Source: Stagonosporopsis chrysanthemi
Taxonomy: Eukaryota; Ascomycota; Dothideomycetes; Pleosporales; Didymellaceae
Direction of reading: 5' to 3'
Length of the DNA stretch: 64,000 nt
Assembly: GCA_022560025.1 (NCBI GenBank)
Contig: JAFISE010000036.1
Coordinates: 160,745 to 224,744 of the forward strand
Made by a program: the position numbers and the translations under genes. Position 1 is the first letter of the stretch, and each line of letters opens with the position of its first letter. A model generated the notes under the pieces. It was not told the origin of the DNA. It saw only the letters and a list, made by a program, of their open reading frames with translations, and did no database searches. Below are positions 45,733 to 56,203 of the stretch, one piece after another.

Positions 45733-48700
45733 ACTATCAGCCGGTCTCCCTCTGCACGTTTGCCCTTTCCACCGCAACGGCTCTGGCGCACTCCACATCG
45801 ATATCCTTACCTCTTCTATCCAACGACCATCACACGCCACTGCGCTACACGCGCCACTCGACTCGAAACGCATACGGCCATTCGAGGGCGTGCCGCCATC
45901 ATGCAAACAGCCGCAGGACTAAATCGATATGATGTTCGACACAGCTCGTGCATCACACCCCGGTCAATTACCAACACGCCGTGCGCCCCTTAGCGTATCC
46001 ACCGGGTGTCGACCTCACTGCCTTGCATAGGAGCCTCGCGGCCTGCAAGTTTCCTTGCAGAACAAGGCTTCCACGATTACGCTCATCGCCTGCATCACTT
46101 AGCGCATCATCTCTATGACTCAACGTCTCAACATCAGGTCATGACCTCTCATGCTTTCCGCACACGCTGGCTCGGGTGGAAGGAATTTAGCGTCCCTGTT
46201 CTTTCTCATTTAGACGCCTACTAGGCACACCACAACCCTTGTAATACCGAACATCTCGTTCCCTGTTTTTTCTACACTGCATCAGTTGGCGCTTTGGGAG
46301 CCACATGATTGTGCGCTATTGCATTGTTATAGACGGACCATATGGGAGTTAATGTTTTGATGGCTTCATTGCCAGGAGGATGGATACCTATACCCACTTT
46401 GTCTTACCGCGCAATTTACTCGATCCAAGATCACAGTATACTCAAAACCCTCTGCCTCATTCCTGCTAATTGTGAAACCTGCCTGCAATCGACGATGATG
46501 CGAGTCCATGAGCACAAATGCGCTTGAATGATTAGCACGAACAAGCGTCTTGGACAAATTCTGTGCCTGCAGCTTTATCCGGTTCTCAGCCGAGGCCACG
46601 CTTACTGTCGCGTCGCTACACCATCTGTCGTGTGGGCCCAGAGAACGTGGCTTTGTGGTGGTGTGCTCAGCCCTAATGGCATTGGCCTGGCGTGATGGCA
46701 GCCCTGACACGGTGCCTTGCGAGCCGTTCGCAAGGCTGCTGTGTGACGTCGCGCTTACAGTAAGACAGGAACGACAGGAACCAACACGAAGTGTATCAAG
46801 ATCCCTACAGCTAGTTGCACCTTTCAATCTCGCGTACGGAGGTGGTCCTGCATAGGTGTGGCCGACAGCTCCGCGTGACTGCCAGTTCCAAGGACAGACG
46901 AGAGCAAAAAAGAATGCATGGTTTTTGCCCCACCCCGCTCTGCGACAACGATTGAGGCCTCATCCTCGAGATATGACCCATGCTCTACGAAATCTTGCGT
47001 CCGTCAAGTTCGTCTCATGCCATGCTGGGTTCCAATAACCCCTATCCACACACTTTGGTTACCGTCTCTTCAGCTTGAGATGCTGGAGCATGGCCAACGC
47101 ATACGACAGCTGTTACAGCGCTTGACAGTAGCATAACGCGCCAACAACCTTGACGTGGGCCACTCCAAGCCATTAACTTTCGCACGCCGTCAGAGCTGTG
47201 GTGCGGGGTGTGGTACAGCGTTCACCGCTTAGTGGAGGCGCAGCTGTGGAAGGCCTTGCTAGCAAGCGGTCTATCGAAACCATATCTTAGGTAATTATAG
47301 GAGACACTTCGCGAGCGCGTTTAGCGCTTGCTGACCATATTTACGGCCCCTCAGTCCCTCCCCGATCCCGCAATGGATTACGATGACAGTCGTGCTTCCG
47401 CTGAACGGTAACCGCGATAAGCTTTCAAATTTGGAATCATAAACCGAGCAGTTGTCGCAGCGTTACACTCTTACATTCTGCGAGAGCGAGAGCGACAAGG
47501 TTTGAAATTCGATTTGAACGCTGATTGACACGGGAAACGAGCGTTCACCGGTGCTTGTCGGTATACAAAACCGATGCATTGAGGATGCAGGTGCGCGCTT
47601 TTCAATGGTGACACCGCAATCAACAGCCTGTGATTACACGAGGCTGCGCAAATTATAGACTACCCTCTCTGCACATGCAAGCCTGTATGCATCGGACGCG
47701 TCGGCTTGCTCATCGCACGTGGGCCCTTGTCCCCTCACTATAGAAGGATTGCGGCGCAACACTCTTGTCAGACGTCTAATAATCCTCAAGGACATGGGAA
47801 GCCGCAGCAATATGGCATGATGCGCTGCTCGTGCGATTGTGAATGCGGCGACCTGCACGCTTACCTGCAATCATCGATCAGGCATATGATCCGTCACATG
47901 CGCATGCACCCGTCCTGCCGCGTCCTGCAGCGCCCTGCAACGTCCTGCAAGGCCATCAATTTACCCCTGCTAGCAGATCCGCATGGTATTCTGCACTTTC
48001 CGCAAATCAAGTTCGCAAGGCGGTTACATGAAGAGGGGAAAAGCTTTGCACAGGTGCACGTCATTCCATCGGTTCTTGATGCTTGATCAAGGTCGTCAAC
48101 ATCAGATGATCAAACATTGTGTTGCATGCTGTGCCTCGCTGTGGGCCGCTTGATCTGCACACCAACATGTCAGTCACTGACACGGACGACGTTGCGACAT
48201 GGCGATCGCCTCTGCCGCCAATGTACCAGGTTCTCGGAACCCGCTTGCTCGCAGATTGCCGTACCGCGATGCGTGTGCCACCTGAGTCTCTGGTTGGGGC
48301 AACGGGACTGCAATATGTTGAACAATCCAGAGCAGTCCTTTCGAGCATGCAAATGCATTGTCAGAGATCATGTGGTCGAGGTCCATATCTGTGTTGCTTG
48401 CTGACCACCTCACGACTTCTCCTGTCGATCAGCCCTGCGCCTTGGAGCACAAAGTCAATTGTGGCGCACTACCAACCTCTTTCGACGCGCTGATCCCTCG
48501 CCTGTTGATCTTGCACTTCCACATGTCCACAAGAGTTTCAAGATGCCGCTCGATGCCGCTCGCAATCTGCAATACAAGCCCATATTACGACAACTTTACA
48601 TGTCCCAATCTCATCTCCCCCACAGTTTCACTTCATCTGACAGGCGACTGTTTGATCCACCTGCCCACAATCATTTGACGCGATAGCCCCGTCCTCACTT

Positions 48701-49561
48701 AGCGGCATTGTACAAGAGCAAGGAACAGAGACGCAAGCAACCCAAAACGGTCAGGATGGCTCGTGTCGAAGCGTCCTGAGCATGAAAAGTCACCAGGCGC
48801 CACCCCCGCGCGAGCCGCCGTATCCTACACCAATTGCAGCGTCCTAAGTCAATATCCCCAGACCTGAAATGCGACGCCGTTGGCTTGCTAATGCAGGTGA
48901 TGATGGCATGCTATCGCCTTCAGATATTGTACCTCGAGATACGTTCCAAAGCATCGGCAGCTGCACATATGGAGCCGGCGCGTTTGTATTGACCTATCGC
49001 TCTGGGTGCCAGTACACCTCCTATCAGACCTTTAAGCAGGCACCCTGCTCTCGTGTTGATTCCGTTGCGGTCCTGAGAGGCTGCATCTCTTTATCTGGAT
49101 ACACAGCAAAGCCAACATGAGCCTATAATGGCATTAAGCTATGGAGGAAGGTACTGCAATAAAAAAACCTAGCTAGTGAGTGGTAAGTAGTCTAAGCTAT
49201 AGGTCCAGAATCTATTGAGTGCGTGGCTTACGTGTGAATGCATTGCCTTCGTACTTCAGACGGCCATGGAGGTTTCAGACTGCCACTCTCGGCTGGCATG
49301 ATAACTGTTCTCCCATCCAGAGCCGAGGGAAGCAGCCCTATCATAACAGACTGCTCTAAAGATCTCGGTAAAGGTGAGACAGCGTTGTGCACCTTGTACG
49401 TGCGATGCTGCCTCCACACCCACGTAAGTGACTTCTTGATCACGCAACAACAACGTGACCACGTTTCGAGAGCACGGCATCCACAGCTCGACTATATTTC
49501 GAGCACGACCGTAAACCCCTCAAAAATATATGAAGATTGAACGCTTTTTAAACAGGCTTAT
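45733..49561. other. gene-poor region, right part
   Basis: 3.8 kb with no recognisable gene. A short run of imperfect 10-base units (CGTCCTGCA-type) lies at about 47917-47956. The last 400 bases hold the 3' flank of the dehydrogenase gene. Confidence 0.4.
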
Positions 49562-50910
49562 CTAGGCACTATAGAATTTCAGTAGCGACGCCAGGTCTCT
49601 GCTATCCCCTGTTTGCAAGAGCAGTCCCAGAGCACCATTACCCAGGTAAGTTGGGCATTTGATAGCCTGCGCCTCGTCCAACGCTTTCTGCAGCCTCTCA
49701 ATGTAGTCATTGAGAACCTTGCCGTTGCCGTCTTTTTGGCCTTCGAGGATAGGTAGCATCTTCGGTCCGAAGGTCTCGAACTGCTTGCTACCTCCCGCGG
49801 CATCCTTCGCTAGTTCGTAGATTTGTGGCAGTGGAATGCTGACGTGCTTTGCGAGAGAGAGTGCTTCTGCTGCTGCGACAAGGTGGATACCTCTCAATAG
49901 ATCCTTCACTAGGGAAAGCTTGTGTTCCTTCTCTTCGGCTGACAAGGAGCTTTGGATACTCGAGACTGGCTCGGAGGTCCAAAGGCGCACGATTCCAGCG
50001 TCGTCGTTGGCGCCCCAGCCACGGTCCAAGGCCGCGAAATACACCTGCTCGGCAATCGAGCAGAGCGGAGTTGGGAATTGAAGCTGACGCGCTCTGAGAG
50101 TGATAATGCTCTTGGTTGATCGTCAGTGCCATCCTTACATGCCATGGTTTGCCAGCTTACTGTGTCCTTGAGAATGATCGTGACTGCACTCGCACCAGGG
50201 AAGTAGTCCTCTTTCAAGGTCCTCTGCGTTCTGTTCTCGAACATCCAGCTCCATGCATCACTGTTTATCACAGCCTCGCTCACATCCTTGCCGTTGAGCC
50301 CCAATCTCGCACCGAACCCATATGCCTCGCTTACGGCCAGAATCTGGATCGCCGCAAGTACCTGATGTACCATCTTCATGTTGCTTCCCTGGCCAATGCC
50401 TCCATCAACGATGAAGAGCTTGGAGGGCGCGCTCATCTCTGCAAGCAGCCACTTCCCCTTCTCAAACGCGGCATCCGACGCACCCGCCATGATCGTCAGT
50501 GTGCCATCTGCCGCCCGCCCTGCACCTCCAGACACCGGCGCATCGATGAAGAAAATGTCATCGCGGCCAATGTCTTTCAGCTCTTTCTCCACGCTCTGCG
50601 CATAGCTGCTCGGTACCGTGGACGTCAGAAGCAATGTCGCGCCCTTGGGCAGCGCCTTTACAATGCCATCATCAGCGAACAAAGCAGGCTGTGCTTGGAT
50701 TGCTGAGGCGACCATGACAATGTAGAATGGCTTGTCTTTGGCAGATTCGGAAAGCGAGGTGGACGGGATGCCGCCTGATTTCTGGAACTTCTCAAGCGAT
50801 GGAGGGTACAAGTCGAAGCCAGTGACGGAGTAGCCCTGCTTGACCAGATTGGTAGCCATCCCCAGGCCCATCGCGCCGAGCCCGCAGAAGCCAATCTCTG
50901 GTCTGGACAT
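49562..50910 (-). CDS. beta-hydroxyacid dehydrogenase, two C-terminal domains
   Basis: Two exons, 50910-50161 and 50110-49562, give 432 residues. The family (3-hydroxyisobutyrate dehydrogenase / tartronate semialdehyde reductase) oxidises small beta-hydroxyacids with NAD(P). The Rossmann start IGFCGLGAMGLGMATNLV, the substrate loop DAPVSGGAGRA and the catalytic Lys region GQGSNMKMVHQVLAAIQI are present. After a first all-helical C-domain (FENRTQRTLKEDYFPGASAV) a second helical segment (IPLPQIYELAKDAAGGSKQF) repeats the C-domain pattern. Usual enzymes are about 290-320 residues, so the extra helical unit marks the longer fungal form. Substrate not deducible. Confidence 0.88.
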
Positions 50911-51414
50911 GTTGGTGATGTCAGGTGAGATCTTGAGGTTTAATGGTGGGACAGTTGCAGATCGATCAGTCTGTCGGTCGTCCTGTGTTTTTGCTAGTTC
51001 GAGATGTTTGTGGTTTGATTCAAGGAGAGGTGCGAATTATTGTGCAATCGAAGTCGAGGACCACCATTGTTGTAAGTACAACTCCAACACAAGCTCTTCC
51101 CGCTATTCCCTCCCCACACCTTCCGGGCCGATGATATCCCAAGGACACCTTGTCGGCAAATGTGGCTCAGTTGAGCGTGGACGTGTGATGTTATTCGTCT
51201 AAAGTACCCCGCACTACGTTGAATGTGGATGGCGGGGTATTCTCGCCGGCAAATGTCACGCATCGGCCTTTGACCGAACACAGGCTCGTTGAGGAAGCCG
51301 GGGTCTTCGGCTCGTTCACCGAGTGCAGTTTTCACCAGGAGTTCACCGAATTGTTGAGTGGATCGTCCCAAACAGCTTGACTTCCTCAGCTCAGTAAGGC
51401 CTAACGCCAGGATT
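50911..51414. other. upstream region of dehydrogenase gene
   Basis: 0.5 kb between the dehydrogenase ATG and the GH2 relic. No gene is seen. Confidence 0.45.
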
Positions 51415-51765
51415 TTATGACAACTTCACCAAAACATTTCTGGGTTGTAAACTAGCGCCATTTGCCGACAGTAATAACCCCGTGCTCTTCCTTCTTCACT
51501 TTCACGACTGCTAAAGCTACGCCACCGAATACTTTTCTCTCCAACGGAGGAAAAGGCGTGACGTTCGTCCGCAAGATTGCCATTGTCAGTAGCCATGATA
51601 TCTCCAGGTCCTCGATCGGACATGCTATTGCGTTGTAACTATCTCGTATGACAATTGCCTCAGCACCAACGGCCTCTAGGGCGACAAAGGACGAATCTTC
51701 GCCGTCAGCAGCGACCTCGCCTCGATCGGCCTGTAGACGCAAGCTCACGGCAGCACCGGTCGTGT
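51415..51765 (-). pseudogene. relic of GH2 beta-galactosidase C-terminus
   Basis: A broken fragment, read in pieces across three frames. The first piece, HTTGAAVSLRLQADRGEVAADG followed by EDSSFVALEAVGA, matches the Ig-like C-terminal domain of GH2 beta-galactosidases. The next piece, in another frame, is GPGDIMATDNGNLADERHAF. Then LERKVFGGVALAVVKVKK with EEHGVITV, then SANGASLQPRNVLVKLS and a stop. The order and spacing are exactly those of the family C-terminus, so this is a true remnant with at least three frame breaks. No catalytic part is left upstream (to 52440). It must be non-functional. Confidence 0.75.
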
Positions 51766-52724
51766 GCACAGAATCGATGGCTCAACGCATGCAATTCCTA
51801 TGGTGCATGAATGAATCATCCCAGGGAAGGTGATACCCATACACGTGTCGACCGGCGTTGTGTTCCCTTTCACGAACAGGTCTTAGCAACGTAGAGAGTG
51901 GGCTTTTGAGTGGGTGGCGGGCCGCAGAGCTGAGGTTTCTCGATGAAACCGTGGACACTATTACCGGATTTTAAAACAGATGAAGAGCGAGGGAACTGAG
52001 CTACTCTCTCCCCACTCGTTCTGTAACGATATCTGTCGACTTTCTCTCCAGCGCGTCTCTTCACTTACACAGTCCCATCTGCTGCCGCTGAATCAGAGGA
52101 TGCATCTCTGGTACTAACGTGCGTCCTTCATTGAGCAATGCGCGTAATTTCAACTTTGATGAGCCAGAAGTCGCGGTACAAGCCACGTCCACGCTGTCAG
52201 TTCGCAGATCCTATAGGGTTGACCTGCCAAACGTCAGCTGTGCGTTATGTAAATAAAATACCTAGATGTCGCTAATTCCGGCAAGCTTCTGACAGGAGTG
52301 TAGCAGAGTCTCAGCTTCTCTCGACACTTGCGATGACGTCTGCGGACAGACAGAAAAAACAGTGTACTTTGGAACATGCACACGATTAGTTGTTTTACAA
52401 TTCTGGAGATGAGTAAGCGGGTTTGAGATCTGACCACATCAGCTTCATCCAGGGTGTAACATCACTTGGAAAGGGGCATTCGGCACTGTGCTGTAAGATC
52501 AAACACCACATCTTGTCGTGTTCTCTGGGGTAGATATCCTGGGCTACCGTCAAACGACGGAAGTGAAAACGCACTTGATATGGATTTGGCTGATTTCCAA
52601 GCGAAATGATCTCCTTTATAAGGTATTGATGGTATGTTAATGTGCCATTCTGTTGTGAGCTTGTATATACTCTTTTCTCCTTACATCTCTGGGTACTAAC
52701 AACATGTCACCAACCACGCCACAC
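51766..52724. other. gap, no gene seen
   Basis: Upstream of the GH2 relic I looked for the rest of the enzyme and found none. The end near 52620-52720 is AT-rich, the 3' flank of the GH17 gene. Confidence 0.45.
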
Positions 52725-53657
52725 CTAGCATTTGAGGTCAAAGTAAGGAGTGCGGTTCTCCAGCGGGGTAACGGCAAAGCTCAACTCCGTTTGAGCAGTG
52801 TTGGCATCCTTGAGCGTGTACCAGAAGGTGTTCCTCTTGCCGAACAGGCTGCAGCCAACCTCCTTCCAGTAGCGCTGCGAGTTCGCCGTGCTGGCAACTG
52901 CGTCGCGCTGTTTAGGTCCCATACGGGGCCATCCGGTCTCGGTGATCCAGACCTCCTTGCCGCCCGCCACGCTCTCGGTCTTAGCAACAGCTGTGCGGAA
53001 GTTCTCTGCCGCCCGGTCGATGCTGTTTGGGATGGTGCTCTCGAAATAGGGGAAGCTGTTATGTCCGATCCAATTTGCGCTGTTGATAACGCCCTTGTTC
53101 TCGGGCCTCACCCAGGCTGTCCATGTGTCGACGTGGCCGATGGGCTTCCTCTCGAGCGCGGTGCCACGGATCCAGTCGCGCATCCAACCCATGTAACCTT
53201 CGATTTCGGCTCCGGTGGCGCCGACGCCGGCATTGTTTGCAACACCCTCTGGGGAGCTACGGTACAGGTCCTCAGATCCGACGCTGATGCCGATGATGCG
53301 GTCCGTGAAGGGTGCGCCCAGGGTACGTGCGGCAGCGAGAAGAGCGTTCAGCTCGTTCTCGTAGACTGCGCGGCCTGCTGAAGCCCAAAGGCCAACGAGG
53401 ATCTTGGTGTCGGTGTCGATGGCAGCGCGGAAAGCCTCAATGGGTGCAGCTGCGGTGCCGCACTGGATGGATGTGTACAGGCGGGCGGCCCGGAAACCTG
53501 ATGTGCCGGCAAGCGATTTAGCATCGTTGAAGTAGCGGACGAAGTCACTGTAGCCTCTGCAAGAACCATCGTTGTTTGTGGCGCCGTAGTTGAAGCCTTG
53601 AACCTGGGCCGAGGCGGCTGTGGCGAGGGCCAAGACGGAAGCGAACGATGCCTTCAT
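52725..53657 (-). CDS. secreted GH17 beta-1,3-glucanase / glucanosyltransferase
   Basis: One exon, 310 residues, signal peptide MKASFASVLALATAASA. The GH17 barrel shows QGFNYGATNNDGSCRGYSDF, FRAARLYTSIQCG and TKILVGLWASAG. The acid/base Glu is in GISVGSEDLYR and the nucleophile in VWITETGWPRMG. It acts on beta-1,3-glucan of the fungal wall outside the membrane, like yeast Bgl2/Scw4 relatives. There is no GPI signal; the protein ends at YFDLKC. The size fits the secreted class. A TATA-like stretch lies some 75 bp upstream. Confidence 0.92.
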   Translation of the reverse strand: MKASFASVLALATAASAQVQGFNYGATNNDGSCRGYSDFVRYFNDAKSLAGTSGFRAARLYTSIQCGTAAAPIEAFRAAIDTDTKILVGLWASAGRAVYENELNALLAAARTLGAPFTDRIIGISVGSEDLYRSSPEGVANNAGVGATGAEIEGYMGWMRDWIRGTALERKPIGHVDTWTAWVRPENKGVINSANWIGHNSFPYFESTIPNSIDRAAENFRTAVAKTESVAGGKEVWITETGWPRMGPKQRDAVASTANSQRYWKEVGCSLFGKRNTFWYTLKDANTAQTELSFAVTPLENRTPYFDLKC

Positions 53658-54128
53658 GATGAATGGAAATAAAACGATTACTGATTAGATAGTGATAGCT
53701 GTGAGGCTGAAAGAACTGGAAAGCCTTATCCTTTTGTATATCCAAATGTTTGCCCCTGGCTCCTGGATTGTTGAACTCGGACATCATCGCCAAGTACAAC
53801 ATGACGTGCAGTGGCTCGTGTCTGACGTGTCGGGAGCATTTGGCCCGCCTTTACGAGCTTTAACGAGTCGACCAGCCGGGCGCCATGCAGCTGAACGGAC
53901 TTGGCGTGCCAATCCCCAAGAACTCTTGTCAAAATGAGATGCAGGGTCCAATCAATTTTACCCGAACAAGATTGGCGTGGGTATAATTAGATCGCGGATA
54001 TTGGACATGCAACGTCAGAGCGTGCCCCGTGAGGCTGTTAAAAACGTGGAGAGAGGAACACTGAGAACCGCGTTTGCTATCCTATGTCTTGCGAAACCTT
54101 GCTCTTGAAAGGTGGATGGATGGTCTTA
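53658..54128. other. gap, no gene seen
   Basis: 0.47 kb upstream of GH17 and downstream of the ankyrin gene. Contains the GH17 promoter; nothing else. Confidence 0.5.
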
Positions 54129-55942
54129 TCATGTCCACGTGCTGTGATAGCCTCCTCTGCCTGTTTGGTATTCTCGACCTCGACCTCGACCTCGCATGGA
54201 GGGGACCAAAGCAGCTGGACTGAGTGTTACCATTTCCAGGAGCCCGCGACCATTGAAGGTCCAGTTGTTAAGGTCCAAGAAAGACGCAGGTGTCCGCCCA
54301 TCGTTATTTCTTGCATCCGGATTGGCGCCCCGTCCCAAGAGCGCATTGAAGAGGTCTGGACGCCAACTGAAAGTATGGTGCTCGCGCACGACACCGTGCA
54401 GAGCAGTGTTTCCGTTGCGGTCTCTTGCATCAGGATTGACCCCCTTGTTGATGAGCCAGTGAGCAATCTGCGATGTGTCTGGCCCATGGTAGCCCCAGCA
54501 ACTCCAGTGCCAAGCATCATGCTCGGACGCGCAGAGAGTGTGCAATGCGTTCTGACCGAGTTCGGTAGTTGCACAGGGGTCTGCGCCATGATCAAGCAAG
54601 CACCGAACTAGGTTCACAGCGGCAGATTTGGTCGCCATATGCAGGGCTGTAGAGCCGTTGTCTGACGCGGCCCGCACATTTGCGCCATGTGAGACAAAAA
54701 GATTCGTCAGTCGTAGACAGGCAGGTGAATGTACGTCGTATAAGTGTGAGTGACCATCCGTAATAGCAGACATGAAGGAAAGCCAATGGCGATCCTGCGC
54801 GATCGTGGCAACGTCTGCACACACAAGATGAGCGACTGTGCTACATCGAGCCTGTTAGTCAGGCACGCAGAGAGAAGCGGAGTATGCCCTTGCACATTTC
54901 TTGCATGTATGTCTGCACCGTTCTTGATCAAAAGATCCACAAAAGGAGCTTGTGTTGCAAAATGAAGAGCTGTGCTCAGGTCGCTGTCTCTCGCCGATGC
55001 GTTTGCACCGGCTGCCAGGAAGTCTTGCAGTAGCGACGTATCACCCCCGGCGTCGCCTACAACTCCAAAGATCATGGGTGGACTTGTACCGTGCACGTCA
55101 TTGACCTGCAACCCTTGTTGCAATAACAGACGAACAGCATGATGAGAAACTCCGAGATTTCCGTGGTCGATGCAGTTCCAGAAAGCTTGACTGTCTACGC
55201 AAACTCGAAATCTGAGGAGCTGCTCCAAGATGGGCGAACAAGAGGTCCCAATGCTGGCGTAGTGTTGCCTGCACCTGTCATCGTAGTCGAAATCGTTGCA
55301 GACAGCAAGAATCGCATCCGATAAGGTAGCATTGTCAATCTCGAGAGTTGCATCCGGAAAGTTCGGGACCTGCGTCAGGAGGAAACCGACTGCTTTGCCA
55401 TGCCAGCATGTGGCAGCAACAACCAGTGCAATCCTCACTTCGGCCAGCAGGAGTTCTTGGGGACAATCGTCGTCCAGGAACTTCCGTAGGCTTGTCCTCA
55501 GACAGTCGTTGCGGTCGTGCAAAGCAGATAGGCGTAAGGCACAGAGGGGCATCTCGACGGCGGAATCGATGAGTGCAACCAAAGCGTCATTCTTCCCAAG
55601 TAATGCCGCAGCCTCAACTGGGGCGCAGCTTACTCCATAGCAAGGCTCGATATTATCCTGAATAAGAGGATCTGCACCCGCTACCAGTAACACTTTGACG
55701 GCTTCTGCTTGGTTACCCCAGACGGCAAGGTGGAGAGGCGTGCAACCATTCAAAGAACTACGGTCGTCTACGTTGTCGATTCCAACTAGTGCTAACGCAA
55801 GCTGGGCAATGTCCCCGTAGTATGCGGCCCAATGTAATATGGAGTCCGTATCGGAGATATGCAGGTGGCAGGCTGGCGGTTCTGGCCATGTGTCGCTGCC
55901 GTCCAGAGCGACGTGCTCCCAGCCGCTGAGAAGCTCAGGCAT
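54129..55942 (-). CDS. ankyrin-repeat protein, frameshifted
   Basis: An intronless ankyrin protein of about 603 residues if its frame is repaired. I start it at the ATG at 55942 (MPELLSGWEHVALDGSDTW); the upstream TTG is not used. Repeats include DSILHWAAYYGDIAQLALAL, LNGCTPLHLAVWGNQAEAV, LSTALHFATQAPFVDLLIKNG, HTPLLSACLTNRLDVAQSL, GSTALHMATKSAAVNLVRCL and GNTALHGVVREH. At 54818-54826 a GT/TG repeat tract shifts the frame by two bases: summed length is 1,814, two over a multiple of three, and removing one GT unit makes the protein continuous. No convincing intron explains it. The RG-rich tail (SMRGRGRGREY) follows. Either a mutated gene or a repeat-length sequence error. Confidence 0.78.
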
Positions 55943-56203
55943 GGCGAGCTTCGGCAATGGGTAAAAAAAATTGGTAGTCGTGTAGGAGCAGAGAACACGA
56001 GGGATCTGGAAGAGATATTATGATGGTATATGACACAAGATTTGAACTGCAAGTCAGAAAGGCGCCAAAGGGCTGAAGAGCGGCAAACGCTATAGAGGAT
56101 CTCGAAATTTGAATAAGTCGACGTCGCGCGATCCTGAAGGAGGATCTCAGATGACATTGTCAATTCAACGACGCAAACGCGGCTTGCTCTGGCTATGCAA
56201 GCT

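Noticed and set aside
47917..47956. Short CGTCCTGCA-type units as CRISPR or regulatory array
   Set aside because: Four imperfect 10-base units without spacers; ordinary slippage repeat in a eukaryotic genome.
54700..54830. An intron instead of a frameshift in the ankyrin gene
   Set aside because: GT and AG can be found, but every option removes part of an ankyrin unit or leaves a 30-base intron; the sequence on both sides of the GT tract reads well as protein.
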